Positions 45,533 to 52,446 of a stretch of 64,000 nucleotides of DNA are shown here, piece after piece. The stretch's first letter is position 1, and each line of letters begins with the position of its first letter. This stretch comes from an uncultured Alphaproteobacteria bacterium. GTDB lineage: Bacteria > Pseudomonadota > Alphaproteobacteria > Micropepsales > Micropepsaceae. The stretch spans positions 58,745-122,744 of the forward strand of contig CADEFU010000012.1 in NCBI GenBank assembly GCA_902826695.1, read 5' to 3'. The notes under the pieces were generated by a model that was not told the origin of the DNA, did no database searches, and was given only the letters and a program-made list of their open reading frames with translations. The translations under genes were made by a program, and so were the position numbers.

Positions 45533-46093
45533 TCAGGCGCCGAACGCCATGCGGGCGATGTGCTCGCGGATGTCTTTCGGCCAGGCTGATGTGAGCGATG
45601 CGAAGCGCCCGCGGTCGTCGGCGAAGAGCGCGCGCGTCGCCTCCTCAAAGCCAGCGCGATCTCCCGCCATCGCCGACATGAAGTGGTAAGCCGCGTCGCG
45701 CGCGGCGCGCGCCTTTGCCTTCGGGCCTCGGCGCGCTTCGTCGACGAGTTTGCGCAGCGTGACGGACGCGCCACCGGGCTGGGCTGCGAGCCATTCCCAT
45801 TGGTTGGGCAGCAATGTCACTTCGCGTGAGACGACGCCGAGCTTCGGGCGGCCGGGGCCGCGATCTTCGTCGGGCTTTGCGGTGCTGCGTTTGAGGCGCG
45901 CCAGCATCTCATCGACGGTGCCTCGGATGTCGATGTCGAAGGCGCGGCCGGTTGCGTCGTCGAACAGGAAGACGCTCGCACCGCCCTTCTCCAGCGCTTT
46001 CTTGAAGTGCGGGGCGACGTCCGCCAAGGGGCCGGAGGCCAGACGACGGGTACCGTCGAAGACGGTGCAGGGTTTGGACAGGAGATCGGTCAT
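45533..46093 (-). CDS. DUF2239-family protein
   Basis: The 186-residue protein reads CTVFDGTRRLASGPLADVAPHFKKALEKGGASVFLFDDATGRAFDIDIRGT, then GPGRPKLGVVSREVTLLPNQWEWLAAQPGGASVTLRKLVDEARR. This matches DUF2239, a proteobacterial family of unknown function. The GRPKLGVVSREVTLLPNQWEWL segment resembles a ribbon-helix-helix/AT-hook-like DNA-binding motif, so it may be a regulator. The promoter at 46099-46127 is flanked by two direct ATCCGGGTAA repeats, possibly its own operator. Confidence 0.88.
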   Translation of the reverse strand: MTDLLSKPCTVFDGTRRLASGPLADVAPHFKKALEKGGASVFLFDDATGRAFDIDIRGTVDEMLARLKRSTAKPDEDRGPGRPKLGVVSREVTLLPNQWEWLAAQPGGASVTLRKLVDEARRGPKAKARAARDAAYHFMSAMAGDRAGFEEATRALFADDRGRFASLTSAWPKDIREHIARMAFGA

Positions 46094-46098
46094 TCCGG

Positions 46099-46139
46099 TT
46101 TTTACCCGGATGATATTACGATGTCAATATTACCCGGAT
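46099..46139 (-). promoter_or_regulatory. Promoter with two direct operator-like repeats before DUF2239
   Basis: On the minus strand TTGACA (plus 46122-46127) and TAAAAA (plus 46099-46104) are 17 bp apart, just before the ATG at 46093. ATCCGGGTAA occurs twice, exactly 28 bp apart (plus 46102-46111 and 46130-46139), one on each side of the -35. The AT-rich setting and repeat placement suggest control by a protein binding both. Confidence 0.6.
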
Positions 46140-46157
46140 AAAAACTACGGGCGCCAA

Positions 46158-47027
46158 CTAGGCTGTAGAGGCTCGGAACTTTGTCGGCGGCGCGCCGAAG
46201 ATATCGCGGAAGCGGCTGTTGAACGTCGAGAGGTCGCCGAAGCCGGCGTCGTAGGCGATGGCCGCGACCGAGTCCGTCGAGGTTGCGAGCCGCACGGCGG
46301 CGCGGCGCATGCGCAGGTTCAAGACGAACTGATACGGCGTCGTGCCGGTCACGCGGCGGAACGTGCGCAGGAAGTGGTACTTGCTCATGTTCGCGCGTGC
46401 CGCCAGCCGATCGAGGTCGAGCGGGCCGTCGGCGTTCGCTTCTATGTGGCGCAGGACCGTGCCGATGCGGCGTTCGTCGCCGCGCCCGGGCTTCGTCGAT
46501 GCGAGTTTCGCGCCCGACATGGCTTCGCCGACGCGTTCGACCAGGCGGACGACGAGCGAGCCTGCGGCAAGCGGGCGGGCGGCTTCGGTCATCGCTTCGA
46601 GTTCGACCACCGTGGGCAGCAACTCAGGCATTGCGGGGAGCGAGGCGGCGTTGAAGCGGAAGCGGTGCGAACCGGCGGCGCTTGCCGCGACCTCTTCAAA
46701 GAGGTCCGGGTCGATGTGCACGGCGAGGCAGCGGTCGCCTTGCCCATGCTCGTGCCCGCATTCGAAACATGTCCCCGCATTGCCGAGGAGCAGCGCGCCC
46801 GGATAAAGCAGCGCTTCGCCGTGCTCGGCGCGATAGCGGAAGGCGCCGGCGACGACGGCCGAGATCGACATGCGGCTGTGACGTTCTTCGTAGGGGCGAT
46901 CGTTCGGGCCGGCGCGGCAGACGATGTCGGCGATCTGCCAGTCGCGACCTTGGGCGATTGCGCGCGAGGCGATCGTCGCGCGGCGCTCACCAGGGGCAAT
47001 GCTCAAATTTTCGGCCGGTTTTGCCAT
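46158..47027 (-). CDS. AraC-family transcriptional regulator
   Basis: The 289-residue protein has an N-terminal sensor with a Cys/His-rich patch (CFECGHEHGQGDRCLAVH) and a C-terminal AraC domain: LDRLAARANMSKYHFLRTFRRVTGTTPYQFVLNLRMRRAAVRLATSTDSVAAIAYDAGFGDLSTFNSRFRDIFG. The patch (Cys, His, Cys) could hold zinc or sense thiol stress. It is divergent from the VOC gene at 47108 (80 bp apart), the likely target. Confidence 0.9.
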   Translation of the reverse strand: MAKPAENLSIAPGERRATIASRAIAQGRDWQIADIVCRAGPNDRPYEERHSRMSISAVVAGAFRYRAEHGEALLYPGALLLGNAGTCFECGHEHGQGDRCLAVHIDPDLFEEVAASAAGSHRFRFNAASLPAMPELLPTVVELEAMTEAARPLAAGSLVVRLVERVGEAMSGAKLASTKPGRGDERRIGTVLRHIEANADGPLDLDRLAARANMSKYHFLRTFRRVTGTTPYQFVLNLRMRRAAVRLATSTDSVAAIAYDAGFGDLSTFNSRFRDIFGAPPTKFRASTA

Positions 47028-47107
47028 CGCTCAAAGATAGCAATTTTGCCCAAGCGGTGCCAACGCCGCGCAGGGCAAGATCGACCACGTTCCTGTGAGG
47101 AGAGAAC

Positions 47108-47485
47108 ATGCTGAATCACGTGTCGATCGGCGTGCGTAACATCGCGCGCACGAAAGAGTTCTACGACGCGGCGCTGAAGCCACTCGGCTACAAGTGCCTG
47201 AGCGACGGCGCAGAGTCGCTGGGTTACGGCGCCGACGCCGTCGTGCTTTGGATCGGCAAGACGGCCGCGCCGGTTCCCGCCGACAAGAACTCCGGCCTGC
47301 ACTTCTGCTTCGATGCGCCGACGCGCAAGAGCGTGGACGCGTTCTACAAGGCGGCGCTTGGCGCCGGCGGCAAGGACAACGGCAAGCCCGGTTTGCGCGC
47401 GGACTATGGCGACAATTATTACGCCGCGTTCGTCGTCGATCCGGACGGGTATAGGCTTGAGGCTTATTGCGGCGCTAAAGCGTGA
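47108..47485 (+). CDS. VOC-family protein
   Basis: A 125-residue protein starts at ATG 47108 behind GAGGAGAG. LNHVSIGVRNIARTKEFYDAALKPLGYKCL and GLHFCFDAPTRKSVDAFYKAALGAGGKDNGKPGLRADYGDNYYAAFVVDPDGYRLEAYC define one VOC domain with ligands His (NHVSIG), His (LHFCF) and Glu (RLEAYC). This glyoxalase/bleomycin-resistance type is often an uncharacterised isomerase. Probably regulated by the divergent AraC protein. A terminator-like hairpin follows. Confidence 0.9.
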   Translation: MLNHVSIGVRNIARTKEFYDAALKPLGYKCLSDGAESLGYGADAVVLWIGKTAAPVPADKNSGLHFCFDAPTRKSVDAFYKAALGAGGKDNGKPGLRADYGDNYYAAFVVDPDGYRLEAYCGAKA

Positions 47486-47501
47486 CGCGCCGAACCGTTT
47501 T

Positions 47502-47536
47502 GGAGCGTGGCGGACCGTAATGGCTCGCCACACTCC
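47502..47536 (+). terminator. Terminator-like hairpin after the VOC gene
   Basis: Arms 47502-47512 and 47526-47536 pair at 10 of 11 positions around a 13-nt loop, 17 bp after the stop, followed by TTAATGATCC. No long T-run, so moderate confidence. Confidence 0.5.
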
Positions 47537-47551
47537 TTAATGATCCGTTAA
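47537..47551 (+). promoter_or_regulatory. Perfect CtrA-type box
   Basis: TTAA-TGATCCG-TTAA followed by CC matches the full CtrA consensus TTAA-N7-TTAAC, 44 bp before the ATG at 47595. CtrA is the cell-cycle/developmental response regulator of alphaproteobacteria. Its position relative to the start suggests direct control of the PLC/DUF4332 gene. Confidence 0.6.
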
Positions 47552-47557
47552 CCGGCC

Positions 47558-47590
47558 GCCCCCAGCTTAACGTTTCTGATTCCTGGGGGC
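47558..47590 (+). promoter_or_regulatory. Stem-loop covering the ribosome binding site of 47595
   Basis: GCCCCCAG (47558-47565) and CTGGGGGC (47583-47590) are perfectly complementary around a 17-nt loop. The 3' arm is the ribosome binding site itself (GGGGG at 47585-47589, 5 nt from the ATG). In the RNA the start would be closed until something opens the stem. Confidence 0.55.
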
Positions 47591-47594
47591 AGAA

Positions 47595-49172
47595 ATGTCG
47601 GTGTTTTTCAATCTCGTTGTGAAGTCCGCGTGCCGGAGCAACCATCACCGGATCGCGGTTGACGCATTGCGTCACCTTAAAGGGGAACAGGCGGAGCTTT
47701 GGCGCGACCTCTTCCTGCATCATCACGCGTCTTACCTCGAGGGCGCGAAGGCACCCGACGAGGTGTTCAAAGACTTCAAGAACCACGTGCTGCACGTGCG
47801 CGATGGGGATTGGGGCGGCGCACCGGCGGCGGCACGCGAGTGGTATCGGCGGACAGTGCGGGCGCTGCAGGTGAAGGATTGGGCGCAGGCCGTCTATTGC
47901 GCCGGCGTGATGACGCATTATGCGGCCGATCCGGTGCAGCCGTTCCACACGCACCAGACCGAGGAAGAGAACATCATCCATCGTGCTGTCGAATGGAGCT
48001 TTTCGAAGAGCTATTTCAATCTGCAGCGGATCCTGATCGAAGACCTCGGCGGCTATCCGGATGTGGCGGTGCCGCAGTCGGCCGATTGGCTTGAGCAGAT
48101 GGTGAAGGCGGGTGCGCGGACGTCGAACCCACATTACGAGACCGTCGTCGATCACTACGACTTCAAGGTCGGCGCGAAGAACCCGGAAGCCGGGCTCGAT
48201 CAGGAGCTGAAAGACATCGTCGCCAAGCTGCTCGGCTATGCGTCGATCATGGTGGCGCGGATTCTTGAGCGGGCGTTCACCGAAGCTGCTGTCGCGCCGC
48301 CGAAGGTGAACCTGACGCTTGATACGTTTTTCGCGGCGATGAAGGTGCCGGTGAACGCGGTGCTCAAGGCGATCGACAACGTGCAGGAGCGCGCGCTCGT
48401 TCAGTCGATGTACACGGAGTTCCAGAAGACGGGCAAACTGCGCGCGACGTTGCAGGAGGACGACAAGACCGTTCGCGCGCTGCACGCGGCGGAAGTTCTG
48501 AAACAGCCGCTCTCGACGATCGATGCGCAGTGGCCGAAGGAGATCGGCACCGCGCACGGCACCGGCACGCCCACGCGCGCCGCAAAGCCGAAGAAGGCGC
48601 CCGCGCCCGCGAAAGCGGCCGCCGAAAAGCCCGCGCCTGCGCCAAAGGCGAAAGCAGCACCGGCGGCGAAAGCCGCTGCGGCCCCTGCCCCGGCGCCCGC
48701 ACCGAAGGCGGCGGCCGCTGCTCAAGGTCAAGGTGCGCGGCCGCGGCTGACGATGGATGCGCCGGTCGAGGACGCGCCGTCGATCGGCGCCAAGACCGCG
48801 AGCCGCTTGAGCGCGGCCGGTATCCGCACGGTCAAAGACCTGCTCAACGCCTCACCCGACGGCACGGCCGATCAGCTGAAGGTCAAGCACATCAACGCCA
48901 GCGTCATCCGTGATTGGCAGGCGCAGGCGGAGCTTGCGTGCACAGTGGCGAACCTCACCAGCGTGGCGGCGCAGTTGCTGGTCGCCACCGGCGTGCGCGA
49001 TGCCGACGACCTCGGCCAAGCCGATGCCGAGACGGTGCACGCGATGATCGAGGAATACGCGCAGACCGGCGAGGGTCAACGCATCCTGCGCGACGGCGCC
49101 CCGCCGAAGCGCGAGGACATCGAGCGCTGGATCAAAGCGGCGGCGGAGGCCGGCACGAAGCGCGCGGCCTAA
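47595..49172 (+). CDS. P1-nuclease/zinc phospholipase C-like protein fused to DUF4332
   Basis: A 525-residue protein with no signal peptide. Residues 1-320 hold a helical zinc-enzyme fold: NHHRIAVDAL, LHHHASYL, NHVLHVRDGD and HYAADPVQPFHTHQTEEE (H108, D112, H118, H120) resemble the metal-ligand segments of phospholipase C/S1-P1 nuclease. An Ala/Lys/Pro linker (about 325-385) leads to DUF4332 (about 390-520), with helix-hairpin-helix-like SIGAKTASRLSAAGIRTVKDLL. HhH suggests DNA binding. A CtrA box and an occluding hairpin lie upstream, implying cell-cycle and translational control. Function unknown; it could act on nucleic acids or lipids. Confidence 0.75.
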   Translation: MSVFFNLVVKSACRSNHHRIAVDALRHLKGEQAELWRDLFLHHHASYLEGAKAPDEVFKDFKNHVLHVRDGDWGGAPAAAREWYRRTVRALQVKDWAQAVYCAGVMTHYAADPVQPFHTHQTEEENIIHRAVEWSFSKSYFNLQRILIEDLGGYPDVAVPQSADWLEQMVKAGARTSNPHYETVVDHYDFKVGAKNPEAGLDQELKDIVAKLLGYASIMVARILERAFTEAAVAPPKVNLTLDTFFAAMKVPVNAVLKAIDNVQERALVQSMYTEFQKTGKLRATLQEDDKTVRALHAAEVLKQPLSTIDAQWPKEIGTAHGTGTPTRAAKPKKAPAPAKAAAEKPAPAPKAKAAPAAKAAAAPAPAPAPKAAAAAQGQGARPRLTMDAPVEDAPSIGAKTASRLSAAGIRTVKDLLNASPDGTADQLKVKHINASVIRDWQAQAELACTVANLTSVAAQLLVATGVRDADDLGQADAETVHAMIEEYAQTGEGQRILRDGAPPKREDIERWIKAAAEAGTKRAA

Positions 49173-49196
49173 GGCGGCGCGCGCGAAGCTGGCCGT

Positions 49197-49721
49197 CTAT
49201 TTCGGGGCGGCGGCTTGCGGCGCGGGACCGGCGTTCTGCACGCTCACGACGCCAAGCGGGAATTTGCAGGTCTGGTTGACGTCGCAATCGACCGCGCCGA
49301 TGGGGTCTGGCTTGTTGTAGTCGTCCCATTCGTTGAGTTCGACGGCAAAGGGCACGTCGGGCACGCGGATCACGCCCGTGGTGCAGCGGAACTTGCCTTG
49401 GCAGTTCGCGAGTTCCGGGTCCTTGGGGCCAAAGCACTTGCGGTACTCTTCACCCTCGCGGATACAGATCTGAAGTTCCGGGTCGGTCATCGGCCAGTCC
49501 CAATTCTGACCGTTCTCTTTCAGACGCGAGAACTCGATCTCGAAGCGGGCGGAACGCTGCCAGACGCCGGGGGTGTAGTCGGAGGCGACTTCGACGCGTA
49601 CGCCGCCGACAGGCACCTTCTTCACGTACCGTTGATACGCTGTCGGGCCGAAATAGACCGCCGCCGCGCCCACTGCACAGCCGATCACAAACCAGCCGAA
49701 GCCACCACCACCCTGCGCCAT
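49197..49721 (-). CDS. Hypothetical protein with N-terminal membrane anchor
   Basis: A 174-residue protein starts at ATG 49721 behind GGAGAG. GGFGWFVIGCAVGAAAVYFG is one membrane helix; the rest is beta-rich with six cysteines (QICIREGEEYRKCFGPKDPELANCQGKFRCTTG and DCDVNQTCKF), suggesting a disulfide-bonded periplasmic domain. The pattern PELANCQGKFRCTTGVIRVP might be a C2-like beta sandwich; not recognised. It converges on the P1-nuclease-like gene. Confidence 0.65.
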   Translation of the reverse strand: MAQGGGGFGWFVIGCAVGAAAVYFGPTAYQRYVKKVPVGGVRVEVASDYTPGVWQRSARFEIEFSRLKENGQNWDWPMTDPELQICIREGEEYRKCFGPKDPELANCQGKFRCTTGVIRVPDVPFAVELNEWDDYNKPDPIGAVDCDVNQTCKFPLGVVSVQNAGPAPQAAAPK

Positions 49722-49862
49722 TCGTCTCTCCAACAATAAGGACGCGAGAAGAGCCTGCCCGCGTCCGTCACTCAATATGACTTAAAGAAAATGGCGTGAG
49801 CGTGTCAGCGCCTTGTGGGGGAAAGCCTTTTCAGCTTTCGCCTGGCGGATGTGGCAGCCCCT

Positions 49863-50534
49863 CTATTCCGACGGTTCGCAGGCGGGCCAGTTCTTTAGAC
49901 CGCGCTCACCCTGGGCGGTCATGCCGAAGCACGAATCAGGAAATTCACCCGCGTAGTCGCGCTGAAGCTTGATCGCCTGCTCGTAATCGGCGCGGGCGAG
50001 GTCGAAGGCTTCCTTCTTTTCGTAGGCGCCGCCGCGGTCGTAGAACGCGTTTGCGTCGGTCGGGCGCAAGCGCAGGAGTTCGCTGTAGTCGGCTATCGCT
50101 TTGTCGGTGTCGCCGCTTTGGGCATAGGCGTAAGCGCGGCTGCCGTAGAAGTCGGCCTCCGCCGGGTTCAGGCGTAGCGCCTCGTCGAAGTCGGCGATCG
50201 CCTTCTGATACTCGTTGTAAGCCAAGTGCATGCCGCCGCGCATGGCGCGGGCCGGTGCTTCGCCCGGTTTCAGCTTGATCGCCTCAGACGCGTCGGCGAC
50301 GGCGCGGTCGTAGTCGCCCTTACCGGTGAAATAGGCGCGCGCCCGATTCGAATAGGCGCGGAACCTGATGTCGGGGGAGATGGCTGGATCGGCGATGACG
50401 CCGCTACAGGCATCAATGGTGCGGTCGGGCGAAACGCTCTCGTCGGCGCAGACGGCCGCGTCGCGCGCGACATCCGCGCTGGACGGGCCGGTCAATGCAA
50501 GCAACGCGGCGATGGCGACGGCGAACCACTTCAT
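49863..50534 (-). CDS. Exported TPR-repeat protein
   Basis: A 223-residue protein starts at ATG 50534; the start gives a signal peptide (KWFAVAIAALLALTGPSSADVA). About four TPR units follow: YSNRARAYFTGKGDYDRAVADASEAIKLKPG, RAMRGGMHLAYNEYQKAIADFDEALRLNP, YGSRAYAYAQSGDTDKAIADYSELLRLRP, YDRGGAYEKKEAFDLARADYEQAIKLQ. It probably binds protein partners in the periplasm. Cysteines at CADE and IDACSG could form a disulfide. Confidence 0.88.
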   Translation of the reverse strand: MKWFAVAIAALLALTGPSSADVARDAAVCADESVSPDRTIDACSGVIADPAISPDIRFRAYSNRARAYFTGKGDYDRAVADASEAIKLKPGEAPARAMRGGMHLAYNEYQKAIADFDEALRLNPAEADFYGSRAYAYAQSGDTDKAIADYSELLRLRPTDANAFYDRGGAYEKKEAFDLARADYEQAIKLQRDYAGEFPDSCFGMTAQGERGLKNWPACEPSE

Positions 50535-50622
50535 GCATTTCGAGTACACGAGATTTTTTGACCAGCCAAGAACGTAGAACGCGCATTAACGTTGACCGGT
50601 GGGAGTACCGCGCGCGGGACTG

Positions 50623-51018
50623 TCACATCTGGCGGGCGAGTGCGACTTCGATTCGCGCCAGCAGCTCGTTCCATGCGGCATCGATGTCGGTCGTCCACGC
50701 GGCGCCCAGCACCTCGGCGAACGTCTCGCGGACGGTCCCGTAGAATGCGGCGAACACTTCACGGGGTACGCCCAGGTTCTCGTGATTGACAATTTCGGCA
50801 CGCATGAGATTGGAGCCGTAGGCGTCGCGATCCGCAAAGTCGAGCAGCGCGGTCAGCGCCTCGGCCAGCATGTTGCCGCGCACGTGGCCGCTCGTGTCGT
50901 GGACGAAGAGCGCCCGCATTTGCGGGTGGGATGCGAACAGGCGGGCGTAGACGAGCGCGACCGGGTCGCCTTTCGCCGCAACCAGTTCCAGGCTTCGTAT
51001 GATTGGTGCCGTATCCAT
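50623..51018 (-). CDS. Globin
   Basis: A 131-residue protein starts at ATG 51018. VYARLFASHPQMRALFVHDTSGHVRGNMLAEALTALLDF and AEIVNHENLGVPREVFAAFYGTVRETFAEVLG follow the bacterial single-domain globin pattern, with proximal His at H79 (VNHENLGV). The start region ELVAAKGDPVALVYARLF is the A/B helix. It would bind heme and O2 or NO in the cytoplasm. Distal residues are not resolved. It is divergent from asd. Confidence 0.85.
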   Translation of the reverse strand: MDTAPIIRSLELVAAKGDPVALVYARLFASHPQMRALFVHDTSGHVRGNMLAEALTALLDFADRDAYGSNLMRAEIVNHENLGVPREVFAAFYGTVRETFAEVLGAAWTTDIDAAWNELLARIEVALARQM

Positions 51019-51038
51019 AGCCGAGAGCCGCGGACGCC

Positions 51039-51067
51039 TTGACGCTTTGCCATACGCTTGTTATCAG
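51039..51067 (+). promoter_or_regulatory. Candidate promoter of the asd leader
   Basis: TTGACG (51039-51044) and TATCAG (51062-51067) are 17 bp apart. A start 6-8 nt past the -10 falls on or next to the A of ATG 51074, so the transcript could begin with AUGAUGAUG (leaderless). Confidence 0.5.
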
Positions 51068-51073
51068 CCCGCC

Positions 51074-51157
51074 ATGATGATGCCTATGTCGAAGCGCACG
51101 ATGAAAACGAAGACGCCCATGTCCCGGGCGGCTTTGGACGTCGCGCGATCAGCTTAG
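51074..51157 (+). CDS. Candidate Met/Lys/Thr-rich leader peptide before asd
   Basis: A 27-codon reading frame in the 5' leader of asd starts ATG ATG ATG. Its first 17 residues are MMMPMSKRTMKTKTPMS. The whole peptide has six Met, three Lys and three Thr; Met, Lys and Thr are end products of the pathway that asd starts. No Shine-Dalgarno precedes it, but the promoter at 51039 would place the ATG at the transcript 5' end, which favours leaderless translation. Downstream, GACCC (51167), CCCCG (51175) and CGGGGTC (51192-51198) can form alternative pairings. No intrinsic terminator with a T-run is seen, so classical attenuation is not proven. It may be a chance frame. Confidence 0.4.
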   Translation: MMMPMSKRTMKTKTPMSRAALDVARSA

Positions 51158-51245
51158 CGCGATCTGACCCAAGGCCCCGCCGGGACACGGACGGGGTCGA
51201 GCATCATCGGCGACCGTCTCCGGCTGAACAGTAGAGAGAGACCCG

Positions 51246-52301
51246 ATGTCCGTTTCCGAACTTGCCTCCCGCAATGGCCGCCGCGCGCTGCCGCCCTCGC
51301 CTTCCGTCGCCGTCGTCGGCGCCACGGGCGCGGTTGGGGTGGAGCTTGTGAAGTGCCTGGAGGCGCGGAAGTTCCCGCTGTCGCGGTTGAAGCTGCTCGC
51401 CTCGCCACGGTCGGCTGGCAAGAGCATCGGATTTCAAGGGCGCGAGGTTACGATCGACGCGCTCGATGCGGTCAGCCTCGACGACGTGGATATCGCGCTG
51501 TTCGCGGCAGGAAGCTCGATCTCGAAGGACTTCGCCAAGCCCGCGCGCCGACGCACCGTCGTCGTCGACAATTCGTCCGCGTTCCGGATGGACGATGACG
51601 TGCCCCTGGTCGTGCCGGAGATCAACGGCGCCGACGCGTTCGCGCACACCGGGATCATCGCGAACCCGAATTGTACGGCGGTCATCTCGGCGATGGCGCT
51701 CTATCCGTTGCACAAGGCGAACCCGATCAAGCGCGTGATCGCCTCGACCTATCAGGCGGCGTCGGGTGCCGGCGCGGCCGCGATGGAGGAGCTTCGCATC
51801 TCGACGGAGGCGGCCCTTGCGGGCAGGCCGTACGAGCCTAAGGTTCTGCCGCACCCTTACGCCTTCAACGTGTTCAGCCATAACGACAAGGTCGATGTCG
51901 AGAGCGGCTATAACGGCGAAGAGATCAAGGCCGCGCGCGAGTTGCGCAAGATCATGCATCTGCCCGACCTGCGCGTGGGCATCACTTGCGTGCGCGTGCC
52001 GGTGATGCGCGCGCACACGATCTCCATGAGTGTCGAGTTCGAGCGGCCGATGAGGCACGAGGAAGCACGCGAGATCCTGTCGCGCGCACCGGGCGTGCGC
52101 GTCGTCGATGACCGCGAGCGCAACTACTTCCCGATGCCGCGCGATGCTTCGGGCAAGGACGAAGTCTTGGCCGGCCGCTTCCGCCCGGACGTGAGCGACC
52201 CGACCGGCAAGTCGCTGATGCTGCTGGTTGCGGGCGATCAACTGCTGAAGGGCGCGGCGCTCAACGCGGTGCAGATCGCGGAGTTGTTGCTGAAGCAGTA
52301 A
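51246..52301 (+). CDS. asd: Aspartate-semialdehyde dehydrogenase
   Basis: The 351-residue protein starts at ATG 51246 behind GAGAGAG. SVAVVGATGAVGVELVKCLEARKFP is the NADP-binding loop; ANPNCTAVI has the catalytic cysteine (C143), and RVPVMRAHTISMSVEF the catalytic His region. It reduces aspartyl phosphate to aspartate semialdehyde, the branch point to Lys, Met, Thr and Ile and to diaminopimelate. Length is normal. The leader region at 51074-51157 may adjust expression to these amino acids. Confidence 0.96.
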   Translation: MSVSELASRNGRRALPPSPSVAVVGATGAVGVELVKCLEARKFPLSRLKLLASPRSAGKSIGFQGREVTIDALDAVSLDDVDIALFAAGSSISKDFAKPARRRTVVVDNSSAFRMDDDVPLVVPEINGADAFAHTGIIANPNCTAVISAMALYPLHKANPIKRVIASTYQAASGAGAAAMEELRISTEAALAGRPYEPKVLPHPYAFNVFSHNDKVDVESGYNGEEIKAARELRKIMHLPDLRVGITCVRVPVMRAHTISMSVEFERPMRHEEAREILSRAPGVRVVDDRERNYFPMPRDASGKDEVLAGRFRPDVSDPTGKSLMLLVAGDQLLKGAALNAVQIAELLLKQ

Positions 52302-52317
52302 GCCGCCACTGCGCACG

Positions 52318-52427
52318 CGCAGTCTGGGAGCGCGGGCGTCTCGCCCGCTCTTTACGAACTCTCCATGCGCCAAACCGCCTGAGATGTTGTTGAAGAGCGG
52401 GCGGGACGCCCGCGCTCCCAGACTGCG
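52318..52427. repeat. Long inverted repeat (REP/MITE-like element)
   Basis: Two 35-bp arms (52318-52352 and 52393-52427) are reverse complements with one mismatch, around a 40-bp spacer. Each arm contains GGGAGC followed by GCGGGCG-TCT-CGCCCGC, itself a small hairpin. The same design with variation occurs at 61928-61954. One arm read as protein gives the frequent spurious peptide SGRDARAPR. It separates asd from the Rieske gene and could also end asd transcription. Confidence 0.8.
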
Positions 52428-52446
52428 TTCGTGCTACAATTCATGC

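Noticed and set aside
51158..51245. Classical transcription attenuator before asd
   Set aside because: Alternative pairings exist, but no terminator stem followed by a T-run was found, so only the leader-peptide idea is kept.
52384..52446. N-terminal extension of the Rieske-like protein (begins MLLKSGRDARAPR)
   Set aside because: The residues come from the inverted repeat, not from the protein; ATG 52447 starts directly before the twin-Arg-like signal.
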